Assembly: GCF_030295765.1 (NCBI RefSeq)
Contig: NZ_AP027292.1
Span: forward strand, 1,302,001-1,366,000
Source of the DNA: Neptuniibacter halophilus
Lineage (GTDB): Bacteria > Pseudomonadota > Gammaproteobacteria > Pseudomonadales > Balneatricaceae
Length of the DNA stretch: 64,000 nt
Direction: 5' to 3'
Each line of letters begins with the position of its first letter. Within the stretch, counting starts at the first letter, position 1. The translations under genes were made by a program, and so were the position numbers. Below, in pieces: positions 8,058 through 16,778 of the stretch. Below the pieces are notes generated by a model that saw only the letters and a list, made by a program, of their open reading frames with translations, did no database searches and was not told where the DNA came from.

Positions 8058-8342
8058 ATGCCGGATTCCCATAGTAACGGCGCCGTTAAAATCTGTATTC
8101 TCGACCTGCAGAGAAGGATGCTGCCGCAAGCCTACGCATTGCAGAAACGTCTGCAGGCCGGGGCCGAGCCTGAAGAGTACGATCTGGAATTTCTCGCCCT
8201 GCTGCATAAAGAACTGCAAAATCTGCAATCGATCGCTCTGCAACATCCGGAACACCACCTGACCATCGGCAATATGATTCAGCTCTACAGCAGTCTGGTA
8301 TCTCTGGCAGTTGCCAACACACCGAAAGCTCCTCAGGGATAG
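8058..8342 (+). CDS. small protein of unknown function
   Basis: 94 residues, no family recognised. It has a strong ribosome binding site (AAGGAG) at proper spacing, so it is likely translated. The sequence is predicted mostly helical, with leucine/glutamine-rich amphipathic stretches (LLHKELQNLQSIALQ) and no membrane segment, cysteine pair or signal peptide. It lies 55 bases after the histidine kinase and 57 bases before the PPK2 gene, in the same direction, so it may be co-transcribed with either. A role as a partner of the kinase or in polyphosphate metabolism is possible but is only a guess from position. Confidence 0.6.
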   Translation: MPDSHSNGAVKICILDLQRRMLPQAYALQKRLQAGAEPEEYDLEFLALLHKELQNLQSIALQHPEHHLTIGNMIQLYSSLVSLAVANTPKAPQG

Positions 8343-8399
8343 ATTGCGCTGGCTGAGGCCTTGGCATATGCTCAGACAGAGTTCATATGGAGCCAAGCT

Positions 8400-9233
8400 A
8401 TGCACCAGCCCAGTCCGATTATTCTGCAATCCTCCCCCCCTACCCTCAGCCAGGCTGATTTTGTTAATAGCTGTTTACCCGACAAAGAGACCTATCATCA
8501 AAAACTGAAGAAATGGCAGAAGCGCATGCTGAAAGTACAGCAGGCTTACTATCATCAGAATAAGCGGGCGATTCTGGTGTTTGAGGGCTGGGATGCCAGT
8601 GGCAAGGGGGGGGCTATACGCCGTATCACTGAAAAGCTCGACCCGCGCGGGGTGAAGGTTCATCCGATCAGTGCTCCCAGTCCCGAAGAGCAGAGCAAAC
8701 ACTACCTGCAACGGTTTCAGGCACGCCTGCCAGAGGCCGGCGCAATAGCGATCTTTGACCGCTCATGGTACGGACGGCTGCTGGTAGAAAGGGTCGAAGG
8801 GTTTGCTTCCGAACAGGAGTGGCAACGCGCCTATCAGGAGATCAATGAATTTGAGCGCAGCCTGATCGATGATGGTGCCCGTATCATCAAAATCTTTATG
8901 CATATTTCACCCGATGAGCAGTTGAAACGCTTCAGCGAGCGACTCAACAATCCGGTCAAACGCTGGAAGCTGACCACTGAAGATATCCGTAACCGGGAAC
9001 GCTGGTCAGATTACGCAGAAGCCACGGAAGATATGTTCCGCTATACCTCAACCGAAGCCGCCCCCTGGCACATCGTAACCGGCAATCGAAAGTGGTTTGC
9101 CCGGGTCGATGTACTGAAAACGGTGGTTAAGCAACTGGCGCAGGGTGTGGATGTGTCACCACCGCCTCTGGACCCGGAAGTGACCCGGGAGGCCTACCGG
9201 GCATTAGGTATTCAGGTAACCGAAACCGGATGA
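8400..9233 (+). CDS. polyphosphate kinase 2 (PPK2) family protein
   Basis: 277 residues from the ATG at 8400. This start is preferred over the upstream TTG at 8361 because GGAG lies seven bases before it and the length then matches PPK2. PPK2 enzymes transfer phosphate between polyphosphate and nucleotides (NDP to NTP or NMP to NDP). The Walker A motif GWDASGKGG (63-71) and Walker B/lid region IFDRSWYGR (about 118-126) are intact, followed by the conserved ISPDEQLKRF and ERWSDYAEATEDM segments. Sequence alone does not settle whether it is class I, II or III. It is the clearest energy or stress gene in this stretch and follows a small unknown gene that may share its transcript. Confidence 0.9.
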   Translation: MHQPSPIILQSSPPTLSQADFVNSCLPDKETYHQKLKKWQKRMLKVQQAYYHQNKRAILVFEGWDASGKGGAIRRITEKLDPRGVKVHPISAPSPEEQSKHYLQRFQARLPEAGAIAIFDRSWYGRLLVERVEGFASEQEWQRAYQEINEFERSLIDDGARIIKIFMHISPDEQLKRFSERLNNPVKRWKLTTEDIRNRERWSDYAEATEDMFRYTSTEAAPWHIVTGNRKWFARVDVLKTVVKQLAQGVDVSPPPLDPEVTREAYRALGIQVTETG

Positions 9234-9292
9234 AATAATTCTGCAACAGTTTCTGTGCATGATGAACCTCACCATAAAAGAGGTATACAGAA

Positions 9293-9496
9293 ATGACAGA
9301 ACATATGTTGAAAGCTCAGCTGAAGCAGTTGCTGAAACGCGGTTACTCAGAGATCGATGTGCGTAACCTGGCCGTAGCCCCGAAACATCTGGTAGATCAG
9401 GCGATCGCCGAATACAACGCCGATCAGAAGTTCAACCAGCAGACCCTTCGGGTTCAGCACAATCAAGCCAGCTTTGCGATGCGCCTGGGCGGTTAA
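9293..9496 (+). CDS. small protein of unknown function
   Basis: 67 residues, not recognised. An AGAGG ribosome binding site lies at good spacing before the ATG. The protein is charged and predicted helical (LKAQLKQLLKRGY, then DQAIAEYNADQKF), with no cysteine and no membrane segment. It sits between the PPK2 gene and cytochrome c5 on the same strand. The first helix followed by a short turn and second helix could be a nucleic-acid or protein-binding hairpin, but there is no motif to prove it. Confidence 0.55.
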   Translation: MTEHMLKAQLKQLLKRGYSEIDVRNLAVAPKHLVDQAIAEYNADQKFNQQTLRVQHNQASFAMRLGG

Positions 9497-9681
9497 TCTG
9501 ACCGCCTTTCTACCCCCTTCCCCTATCCTTTAGCATTAATCGATTCTTCTCCTGAGATTGTTCAGATACAATTCACCTTGATTGGGTTACAACTCGTTAC
9601 TACTGAGGGTAGCTGGCTTGAGTGTGGGGTGAGCCACTTGGACCCAATGACCAACTTTTGAGCACTTACAGGAAAACTACA

Positions 9682-9975
9682 ATGAAGAAAGTACTGATTG
9701 CAGCAATGGCTGCGACCCTGATGGTACCTGCCGCAGTAATGGCCGACGATACTTACAACACTAAATGTGTAGCCTGCCACGCAACTGGCGCTGCCGGCGC
9801 TCCTAAACTGGGTGATGCTGCTGCATGGGCACCACGTGCAGAACTGGGTATGGACGCACTGCTGGCTTCCGTGAAAAACGGTAAAGGCGCAATGCCACCT
9901 AAAGGTCTGTGCATGGATTGTACTGACGACCAGTTTAAAGGTGCGATTCAGTTCATGCTGGATAACTCCAAGTAA
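9682..9975 (+). CDS. cytochrome c5 family protein
   Basis: 97 residues from the ATG at 9682. An upstream in-frame start would add 20 residues before a clear signal peptide (MKKVLIAAMAATLMVPAAVMA) and is rejected. The mature protein is a small periplasmic monohaem cytochrome: haem site CVACH, a following GAPKLGD segment, a methionine-containing GKGAMPPKG loop for the axial ligand, and a CMDC pair that forms a disulfide in c5-type cytochromes. It would shuttle electrons between periplasmic or membrane complexes such as bc1 and a terminal oxidase. The 185 bases upstream hold no gene. A strong terminator follows. Confidence 0.9.
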   Translation: MKKVLIAAMAATLMVPAAVMADDTYNTKCVACHATGAAGAPKLGDAAAWAPRAELGMDALLASVKNGKGAMPPKGLCMDCTDDQFKGAIQFMLDNSK

Positions 9976-9990
9976 GATCGCCCCGAGCAT

Positions 9991-10018
9991 AAAAAAACCG
10001 CCTGAAGGCGGTTTTTTT
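9991..10018. terminator. bidirectional rho-independent terminator
   Basis: AAAAAAACCGCC-TGAA-GGCGGTTTTTTT forms a hairpin with A- and T-runs on both sides. It lies between the convergent cytochrome c5 and pomB genes and can serve both. Confidence 0.9.
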
Positions 10019-10037
10019 ATGTCTGATTAACGACGTA

Positions 10038-10979
10038 TCAGAAGATATCATCCGGCTGCAGGTTGATCAGCTCCCCATCCGGATCGCCCTCCTGTCGGGC
10101 CTGAATCTTCTCCAGTGACTCTTTGTCTTTACCTTTAGTCACAATAATCTCCACCCGCCGGTTTTTCACCCGATTACCCCGGGTATCATTCGGCACCAGA
10201 GGTTTGGTATCTGCCAGGCCCAGAACCCTGAAACGTGACTGATCGATACGCGGATCGCCAAACAATTCATGGGCGACAGCCAGGGCCCTTGCTGCAGACA
10301 GATCCCAGTTAGATTCAAAATCTTTACCCGCATACGGGATGTTATCGCTGTGGCCTTCAATCGCCACATTTCCCTGAACATTCAGCAGCACATCACGGAT
10401 TTTCGCCAGCACCGGGATCGATTCAAAACGCAGCTCCGCTGAGCCGGAATCAAACGAGCCTTTCTCTTTTACCCGGATGATGATCTTCTTACCGTCAGTC
10501 TCGACTTCGACACTGCCATCACCGATCTCTTCTGCCAGCGCGGCAGCAAATTCGACCGCTTCCTCTTTGGCCTTTTGCTCCTGCTGTTTCTGCAGTAGCT
10601 GCTGTTCACCTGTTTCATCGTCCGGGCTGTCGCTGTCCCCCTCTTTTGAGCGGATATCCAGCGTATTCATGTCGTTGTTAACCGTCATCTGACGGACTTC
10701 GTTCAACGGTGTCGGCTCCGGACGACCCGGACTGAACTCCTGCGCAATGATCGAGGTACCTTTAGGGATATCCTCAACCTTGATCTGGTTCTGCACACCA
10801 AAGGCTTCACGCATCGAGCCCGCCAACTGTTTGAACTTCAGTACATCCATCTCTGAGAAAGAGAGCAGCAGTACAAAGAAACACATCAGCAGCGACATCA
10901 GGTCGCCAAAGGTTGCCAGCCAGGCAGGTAAGCCCGCCGGGCAGGGGGGGCATTCATGTTCTTCGGAATCGTCACTCAT
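10038..10979 (-). CDS. pomB: flagellar motor stator protein PomB (Na+-type MotB)
   Basis: 313 residues. Stator B subunit, anchored to peptidoglycan, that with PomA couples ion flow to flagellar rotation. One N-terminal membrane segment carries the ion-binding aspartate D26 in TFGDLMSLLMCFFV. The segment after it (SFSEMDVLKFKQLAGSM, then KGTSIIAQEF) matches the Vibrio PomB plug region closely from memory, which points to the sodium-driven form. The C-terminal OmpA/MotB domain has the peptidoglycan-binding IEGHSDN and NRRVEI motifs. A Gln/Glu-rich linker lies between. It follows pomA by 19 bases on the same strand and ends at a shared terminator. Confidence 0.92.
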   Translation of the reverse strand: MSDDSEEHECPPCPAGLPAWLATFGDLMSLLMCFFVLLLSFSEMDVLKFKQLAGSMREAFGVQNQIKVEDIPKGTSIIAQEFSPGRPEPTPLNEVRQMTVNNDMNTLDIRSKEGDSDSPDDETGEQQLLQKQQEQKAKEEAVEFAAALAEEIGDGSVEVETDGKKIIIRVKEKGSFDSGSAELRFESIPVLAKIRDVLLNVQGNVAIEGHSDNIPYAGKDFESNWDLSAARALAVAHELFGDPRIDQSRFRVLGLADTKPLVPNDTRGNRVKNRRVEIIVTKGKDKESLEKIQARQEGDPDGELINLQPDDIF

Positions 10980-10998
10980 CGTTCAGTTACTCTCCGAA

Positions 10999-11757
10999 TC
11001 AGCCTTCAGCCGCTGCGCGTTTCTTCTCTGGGAGATAGTTACGCAGCATCTGTTCAATCACACGCGGGTTCTGACCTGCCTGAATCGCCAGCAGGCCATC
11101 AATAATCAGATCACAGTTCAACGCTTCTTCGTCGCGTCTCACGGTCAGCTTGTCGGCAATGGGCAGACACAGCATGTTCGCCAGCATAGCGCCATAGAGG
11201 GTGGTCAGCAGGGCGACCGCCATCGCCGGACCGATCGACTTAGGGTCACTCATGTTGGACAGCATCTGTACCAGACCTACCAGGGTACCGATCATCCCCA
11301 TCGCCGGGCCCACATCACCCATCGCTGAAAAGATGGTGGCGCCGAATTCATGTCGATCTTTGGTCAGTTTGGCTTCTTTGCGGAGCAGGGTTTTGACCAC
11401 TTCCGGATCATGGCCGTCTACCAGCAGTTGAATACCACGCTGCATGAAATCACTGCTGACGGTCTTATCTTCCAGCGAGAGCAAGCCACCTTTACGTGCG
11501 GCATCAGCCATCTCTACGGTTTCGGCAATGATATCTTCAGGGTTCAGGGACTTGAACATGAAGGCTTTGGCCGCAATTTTACCGGCCGCCAGAAACTGAG
11601 GCAGGGTGTACTTCATCAGTACAACGAACAGAGAGCCACCAATAACAATCAACAGCGAGGGCGGGTTTACAAAGATACCAACGTCACCCCCCATAACCAT
11701 AGCGGCGACAACGATACCAAAACTGCCCAACAACCCGACGAGCGTTGCTATATCCAC
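10999..11757 (-). CDS. pomA: flagellar motor stator protein PomA (Na+-type MotA)
   Basis: 252 residues with four membrane segments, the usual length of PomA. It forms the ring around PomB in the stator and transmits torque to FliG through its cytoplasmic loop (about 60-150). The C-terminal part shows GPAMGMIGTLVGLVQML and AVALLTTLYGAMLAN, the conserved third and fourth membrane helices. The gene starts about 175 bases from the divergent xseB gene and leads the two-gene pomAB operon. The sodium specificity is inferred from similarity of both subunits to Vibrio PomAB and from the likely marine habitat. Confidence 0.92.
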   Translation of the reverse strand: MDIATLVGLLGSFGIVVAAMVMGGDVGIFVNPPSLLIVIGGSLFVVLMKYTLPQFLAAGKIAAKAFMFKSLNPEDIIAETVEMADAARKGGLLSLEDKTVSSDFMQRGIQLLVDGHDPEVVKTLLRKEAKLTKDRHEFGATIFSAMGDVGPAMGMIGTLVGLVQMLSNMSDPKSIGPAMAVALLTTLYGAMLANMLCLPIADKLTVRRDEEALNCDLIIDGLLAIQAGQNPRVIEQMLRNYLPEKKRAAAEG

Positions 11758-11933
11758 TCAGTACTCCTTACTCGAGGCCAACCCGGTTCAAGCCTATATA
11801 CAGACAGACAATAATAGCAAAAAAGCAAGGGGTAAACCCATCATATAATCGTTTAACTTGTTAAATTTTACGGAGATTTGCTTCTACCCTCAGGCTTAGG
11901 TAACTTTAGCGCTTTAAACCTAGACCCAGACCC

Positions 11934-12176
11934 ATGCCACGTAAGAAAAACACACCGGACTTCGAACAGTCACTGCAGCAGCTCGAAACCCTTGTCAACC
12001 AGATGGAACAGGGTGATCTGACGCTGGAAGAATCACTTCAGGCATTTGAACAGGGCGTCAGCCTGACTCGCGAGTGCCAGAACATTCTGGCCCAGGCAGA
12101 ACAGAAAGTTCAGTTGCTGACCGAATCAGGTGGCGAGCTGAAAACCGAACCGTTTCAGCCGGATGAGGAAGCCTGA
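11934..12176 (+). CDS. xseB: exodeoxyribonuclease VII small subunit
   Basis: 80 residues. XseB binds the large subunit XseA to form exonuclease VII, which degrades single-stranded DNA in repair. The family pattern is clear: [16 protein letters not shown], then [15 protein letters not shown], then a coiled helix ending in the typical AEQKVQLL. It heads the conserved xseB-ispA-dxs operon, ending two bases before the ispA start. xseA is not in the window. Confidence 0.95.
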   Translation: MPRKKNTPDFEQSLQQLETLVNQMEQGDLTLEESLQAFEQGVSLTRECQNILAQAEQKVQLLTESGGELKTEPFQPDEEA

Positions 12177-12178
12177 GA

Positions 12179-13060
12179 TTGGAGATTCGCAGCCAGCTTA
12201 AACAGTATCAGGCGCGGGTAGATCAGCACCTTCAGCGTTGTATCGACACCCGGGGTATCGACCCCGAACTGCAATCCGCGATGACCTATGCCCTGTTTAA
12301 CGGCGGCAAGCGGGTACGCCCGGCTCTGGTTTATATGGTTTGCGACATGCTCGGCGGCAACACCGAACAGGCCGACAGTGCCGCGGCTGCCATTGAGTGT
12401 ATCCACAGTTATTCACTGGTCCACGATGATCTGCCGGCCATGGATGATGATGACCTCCGCCGTGGCAAGCCTACCTGTCACATTGCCTATGATGAAGCCA
12501 CCGCGATTCTTGCCGGTGATGCCCTTCAGTGTCTGGCATTTGAACTGATCAGTGAAGACCCGCTTCTGAGCGCCGAAACCCGTATCGACCTGATCCGGCA
12601 GCTCAGCCACGCCTCGGGTTACCGGGGTATGGTTGCAGGCCAGTCTTTCGATCTGCGGCATGTGGGTAAACCACTGGATCTGGAACAGCTTGAAGCGATG
12701 CACCGACACAAGACCGGCGCACTGCTCAGCTGTGCAATCAGTATGGGTGCCCGTTGCAGTGGTGAAATTTCCGCAGTTCAGCAACAGGCATTGAACCAGT
12801 ATGCCGCGGCCATTGGTCTGGCGTTTCAGGTTCAGGACGACATTCTTGATATTGAGGGCGAAGCCGCTGTCATCGGCAAGCCTCAGGGCTCCGATCTGGA
12901 GCAGAACAAACCTACCTACCCCGCTCTGCTGGGTCTGGATGGTGCTAAGCTAAAACTTAAGCAACTGCACCAGCAGGCTATTACTGCGCTGGCGCCTTTC
13001 GCTGAAGCCGCCGACGAGCTCAAGGCTCTGGCTGATTTTATCGTCCAGCGAGATCACTAA
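12179..13060 (+). CDS. ispA: farnesyl diphosphate synthase (geranyltranstransferase)
   Basis: 293 residues, initiated at TTG 12179, two bases after the xseB stop. The next in-frame ATG is residue 35, too far in, and a purine-rich GAGGAA lies just upstream, so the TTG start with translational coupling is the best choice. It condenses DMAPP/IPP to farnesyl diphosphate in the cytoplasm. The first aspartate-rich motif DDLPAMD (83-89) and the second DDILD (about 220-224) bind Mg-diphosphate. GGKRVRP near residue 42 binds IPP. It works directly downstream of Dxs in isoprenoid supply for quinones and undecaprenyl carrier. Confidence 0.95.
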   Translation: MEIRSQLKQYQARVDQHLQRCIDTRGIDPELQSAMTYALFNGGKRVRPALVYMVCDMLGGNTEQADSAAAAIECIHSYSLVHDDLPAMDDDDLRRGKPTCHIAYDEATAILAGDALQCLAFELISEDPLLSAETRIDLIRQLSHASGYRGMVAGQSFDLRHVGKPLDLEQLEAMHRHKTGALLSCAISMGARCSGEISAVQQQALNQYAAAIGLAFQVQDDILDIEGEAAVIGKPQGSDLEQNKPTYPALLGLDGAKLKLKQLHQQAITALAPFAEAADELKALADFIVQRDH

Positions 13061-13069
13061 AGTCCTAAC

Positions 13070-14848
13070 ATGTTTCAGACCATCCCGAGTGAACGGCCGC
13101 AGACCCCCCTGCTGGACCGGATAGATGACCCCAGCCTGCTGCGCGCGCTGCCGCGGGCACAACTCCCTGCACTGGCGGAGGAGCTGCGCGCCTTTCTGCT
13201 CTATAGCGTAGGTCAGAGCGGCGGCCATTTTGGCGCCGGCCTCGGGGTAATCGAACTGACTATTGCCCTGCACTACCTGCTGGATACACCCCATGATCAT
13301 CTGATCTGGGATGTCGGCCATCAGTGCTACCCGCATAAAATTCTGACCGGGCGCCGGGAACAGATGCCGAACATCCGCCATAAGGATGGCCCTTCGCCTT
13401 TCCCTAAGCGGGAAGAGAGCATTTACGATAGTTTTGGGGTCGGTCACTCCAGCACCTCAATCAGTGCCGCACTGGGTATGGCCATTGCCGATAAACTGCA
13501 GGGCATTGCGAGCAAAACCGTCGCGGTCATCGGCGACGGTGCAATGACCGCCGGAATGGCCTTTGAAGCCCTGAACCATGCAGCCCACACCGGCAGCGAC
13601 CTGCTGGTGATCCTCAACGACAATGATATGTCGATCTCACATAACGAGGGCGGGCTTGCCAGCTATCTGGCAAAGAATCTGAAAAGCCCCACCGAGGGTG
13701 AAACCACCGCCGCTCTGTTTGAGGCACTGGAATTTGAATACACCGGTCCGGTGGACGGCCACGATCTGGATAAACTGCTACCTGCGCTGGAACTGACTTT
13801 GCAGCGGCCCGGCCCGCAGTTTCTGCATCTGATCACGAAAAAGGGGAAAGGTTTCCAGCCGGCTGAAGAGGATCCGGTGGGGTATCACTCCATCACCAAA
13901 ATCGAGCCGATCAATCAGCTTAAAGTCCCGAAAGTACGTTACTCAAATATCTTCGGCCGCTGGGTCTGCGACATGGCAGAGCAGGATGACAAACTCTGCG
14001 CCATCACCCCGGCGATGCGTGAAGGTTCCGACCTGATCCGCTTTTCCCAGCGTTTTCCAGAGCGTTATTTTGACGTTGCGATCGCTGAACAGCACGCTCT
14101 GACTCTCGCCGCTGGCATGGCCTGTCAGGGCATAAAACCGGTGGTAGCGATCTATTCCACCTTCCTGCAGCGCGCTTATGACCAACTGGTGCACGATGTT
14201 TCAATCCAGAAGCTGGATATGCTGCTGGCGATCGACCGGGCCGGTCTGGTCGGTGAAGATGGTGCCACCCACGCCGGTACTTTCGACATCGCCATGCTGC
14301 GCTGCCTGCCGGATTGCCTGATTATGACCCCCGCTGACGCCGAAGAGATGCGGCAGATGCTGTATACCGGGTATGCCTGTCAGGGGCTGGCTGCGGTGCG
14401 CTATCCACGTGGCACGGTCGCCGGACATAGTGAAACCGAGATGCAGGCGCTGCCGATCCCCAGCAGTCGCGATCTGCGCCGGGGTAAACGGGTTGCGCTG
14501 CTTAACTTTGGGCCACTGCTGGACACCGCCCGTGCGGTGGCCGAAGCCGGTGATTACAGCCTGCAGGATATGCGGTTTGTTAAACCGCTGGATACAGAGG
14601 CACTGCGTGAACTGGCCAGCAGTCACGATCTGCTGGTCAGTATTGAAGATCACAGTGTCGTGGGTGGGGCCGGCTCGGCAGTCAGTGAGTTTCTGCAGCA
14701 ACAGCAGATCAGTACCCCGCTGCTCAGTCTGGGCATTCCGGATCGCTGGATCAGCCACGCCTCACGTCAGGAGCAACTACAACACTGTGCTCTGGATGAA
14801 GATGGCATGCAGCGGGCTATCCGCCGGGCCCTGTCTGAATCAGATTAA
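13070..14848 (+). CDS. dxs: 1-deoxy-D-xylulose-5-phosphate synthase, with shortened internal loop
   Basis: 592 residues. Thiamine-diphosphate enzyme that joins pyruvate and glyceraldehyde-3-phosphate, the first step of the MEP pathway. The GDGAMTAG ThDP-binding motif, WDVGHQCYPHK and the transketolase-like C-terminal half (AIAEQHALTLAAGMA, GEDGATHAGTFD) are present. Compared from memory with E. coli Dxs (620 residues), the stretch between NEGGLA and PVDGHD is about 30 residues instead of about 60. That region is disordered in known Dxs structures. The rest aligns well, so the enzyme should be active. It starts nine bases after ispA and its 3' end overlaps the convergent pgpA gene by nine bases. 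Confidence 0.93.
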   Translation: MFQTIPSERPQTPLLDRIDDPSLLRALPRAQLPALAEELRAFLLYSVGQSGGHFGAGLGVIELTIALHYLLDTPHDHLIWDVGHQCYPHKILTGRREQMPNIRHKDGPSPFPKREESIYDSFGVGHSSTSISAALGMAIADKLQGIASKTVAVIGDGAMTAGMAFEALNHAAHTGSDLLVILNDNDMSISHNEGGLASYLAKNLKSPTEGETTAALFEALEFEYTGPVDGHDLDKLLPALELTLQRPGPQFLHLITKKGKGFQPAEEDPVGYHSITKIEPINQLKVPKVRYSNIFGRWVCDMAEQDDKLCAITPAMREGSDLIRFSQRFPERYFDVAIAEQHALTLAAGMACQGIKPVVAIYSTFLQRAYDQLVHDVSIQKLDMLLAIDRAGLVGEDGATHAGTFDIAMLRCLPDCLIMTPADAEEMRQMLYTGYACQGLAAVRYPRGTVAGHSETEMQALPIPSSRDLRRGKRVALLNFGPLLDTARAVAEAGDYSLQDMRFVKPLDTEALRELASSHDLLVSIEDHSVVGGAGSAVSEFLQQQQISTPLLSLGIPDRWISHASRQEQLQHCALDEDGMQRAIRRALSESD

Positions 14849-15316
14849 CCAGTACGCCGCCAACTGCAGGCAGAGGGCGGCGTAAATACCTGCCAGCAGA
14901 TCATCCAGCATAATGCCCAGGCCCCCGGATACCTTCTGGTCGGCCCATTTGATCGGCCAGGGTTTGATAATATCGAAGATCCGGAACAGGACGAAACCCA
15001 CCAGTATCCAGAGCCACCCGGCCGGTGCCAGCGTCATGGTCAGCCAGAAGCCGACAAACTCATCCCAGACGATCCCGCCATGATCATGCACGCCGATATC
15101 TTTTGCCGTACGGCCACAGAGCCAGATTCCGATCAGACTGGTCAGCGCCAGCATCAGCAGATACCAGGGCAGACTCAGATGCTGCAGCCAGAGATAGGGG
15201 ATAATCGCAGCCAGCGTGCCAAAGGTGCCGGGAGCCCAGGGCGCGGCACCGCTACCCAGACCAAAAGCCAGAAAGTGGATCGGGTTTTTCCAGACGCTGG
15301 AAGGCACTTTATTCAC
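14840..15316 (-). CDS. pgpA: phosphatidylglycerophosphatase A
   Basis: 158 residues, membrane-bound with three to four hydrophobic segments. It removes phosphate from phosphatidylglycerophosphate to give phosphatidylglycerol. The family motifs WAPGTFGTLAA, DHGGIVWDEFVGF and the C-terminal DDLLAGI are visible. It is the last gene of the minus-strand rib-nusB-thiL string. Its start overlaps the end of thiL by four bases, and its 3' end overlaps dxs on the other strand. Confidence 0.94.
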   Translation of the reverse strand: MNKVPSSVWKNPIHFLAFGLGSGAAPWAPGTFGTLAAIIPYLWLQHLSLPWYLLMLALTSLIGIWLCGRTAKDIGVHDHGGIVWDEFVGFWLTMTLAPAGWLWILVGFVLFRIFDIIKPWPIKWADQKVSGGLGIMLDDLLAGIYAALCLQLAAYWLI

Positions 15317-16284
15317 TGAGATTCCTGATTATCGCTTTGAAAATGATCATAGCCCCGACTCGGGCTGACATAGGGCTGGCCACAGAGGAACAGTTCAACC
15401 TGCGGTTCTGTCGTTACCTGTCCGATTACACAGCTTCCCTCCGGCAAAGAGGCACGCTTGTCAGCCGGCAGGGTAAAACAGAGCTCAAAATCCTCACCAC
15501 CACTGAGTGCCCACTGCCGGGCCTGAACCTCTCCGTAACGCGTCTGCAGCGCCACTGACAGGGGTAACTGATCAACCTGGATCTGTGCGCCAAGTCCCCC
15601 GCTGGCCGTCAGGATATGCCCCAGATCGGCCAGCAGGCCATCGGAGATATCGATACAACTACTCGCCAGCCCGCATAACTGCTGGCCGAGATGAATCCGT
15701 GGTTGTGGCGCATAGAAACGCTGACAGAGCCAGGCCTGATGCGGATCGGTCTCTGCCTGCTGCAGCAGGCCTTCAAGCCCGCCGCGGCTATCACCCAGAG
15801 TGCCGCTGACGCAGATCAGATCACCCGGCTTCGCACCGCTGCGACAGAGAGCCAGACCGGGCTCAACAAATCCATGAACCTGAGCGCTCAGGGTCAGCGG
15901 CCCCCGGGTCGTATCACCGCCCACCAGCGCTATACGGTACTGCAAACAGAGTTCAGCCAGCTTGCGGCTGAACGCTTCTAACCAGTCAGCATCTGATGCG
16001 GGCAGGCTCAGCGCCAGCGTCAGCCAGCCGGGTGCCGCGCCCATGGCAGCCAGATCACTGAGCGCAGAACCGAACAGGCGTGAAGCCAGTTTATCGGCAG
16101 GCGTCCCCGGCAGAAAGTGTGTGCCTTCCACCAGACTATCAATAGATACAGCGAGTTGCTGACCCGCAGGGGGCTGCAGCAGGGCACAGTCATCACCGGG
16201 CCCCAAGATGACAGAAGCATCCGAAGATGCTTCTGCAACCCGGGCAAAATAGGCCCGGATCAGTTCAAACTCGCCGAGAGACAT
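15313..16284 (-). CDS. thiL: thiamine-monophosphate kinase
   Basis: 323 residues. It phosphorylates thiamine monophosphate to the active thiamine diphosphate. Typical motifs include GPGDDCAL near the N terminus, SIDSLVEGTHF, the Mg/ATP-binding GGDTTRG and the C-terminal SGGEDFELCFT. It lies between nusB (two bases upstream) and pgpA (four-base overlap), the usual gammaproteobacterial order. Thiamine diphosphate is the cofactor of Dxs encoded opposite, although this adjacency need not be functional. Confidence 0.95.
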   Translation of the reverse strand: MSLGEFELIRAYFARVAEASSDASVILGPGDDCALLQPPAGQQLAVSIDSLVEGTHFLPGTPADKLASRLFGSALSDLAAMGAAPGWLTLALSLPASDADWLEAFSRKLAELCLQYRIALVGGDTTRGPLTLSAQVHGFVEPGLALCRSGAKPGDLICVSGTLGDSRGGLEGLLQQAETDPHQAWLCQRFYAPQPRIHLGQQLCGLASSCIDISDGLLADLGHILTASGGLGAQIQVDQLPLSVALQTRYGEVQARQWALSGGEDFELCFTLPADKRASLPEGSCVIGQVTTEPQVELFLCGQPYVSPSRGYDHFQSDNQESQ

Positions 16285-16286
16285 GC

Positions 16287-16772
16287 TCAGGATTTACTCT
16301 GTCGTTTTTCCTGAATTTCGGCCATCCGTACACGCTGCGCCAGTTTATCCAGCACACCGTTAACGTAGCGATGACTGTCGGTTGCACCGAACTTTTTCGC
16401 CAGTTCAACACTTTCGTTGATCGCTACGCGGTAAGGGACTTCAAACCGCTTCGACAACTCATAAGCCCCGATACGCAGTACGTTCAGCTCAATCGGATCC
16501 AGCTCTTCGATCTGGCGATCAAGAAAATCGGTATACAGGGCATCCAGCTCGCTCTTTTTCGCCGCAATATTCTGCAGCAGTTCAGAGAACAGGCGAACGT
16601 CCGTGTCACGCATATCGTTATCGACCCGGAACTGAGCTTCCAGTTCGTTCAGGGGCTGTCCTGCCAGCGTCCACGAGTAAAGCGCCTGCAGAGCGTAGCT
16701 GCGGGCATTACGACGCTGTGAAGTCAGGGACGGCTTTTTGCTCTTGGCAGGTTTGTTCTGGTTGTCGCTCAT
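16287..16772 (-). CDS. nusB: transcription antitermination factor NusB
   Basis: 161 residues, slightly longer than E. coli NusB because of a Lys-rich N-terminal tail. It binds boxA RNA with NusE(S10) in ribosomal RNA antitermination. The conserved N-terminal RRNARSYALQALYSW and C-terminal PYRVAINESVELAKKFG, followed by FVNGVLDKLA-like YVNGVLDKLA, identify it. It sits six bases after ribH, as in most gammaproteobacteria. Confidence 0.95.
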   Translation of the reverse strand: MSDNQNKPAKSKKPSLTSQRRNARSYALQALYSWTLAGQPLNELEAQFRVDNDMRDTDVRLFSELLQNIAAKKSELDALYTDFLDRQIEELDPIELNVLRIGAYELSKRFEVPYRVAINESVELAKKFGATDSHRYVNGVLDKLAQRVRMAEIQEKRQSKS

Positions 16773-16778
16773 TCGCTG

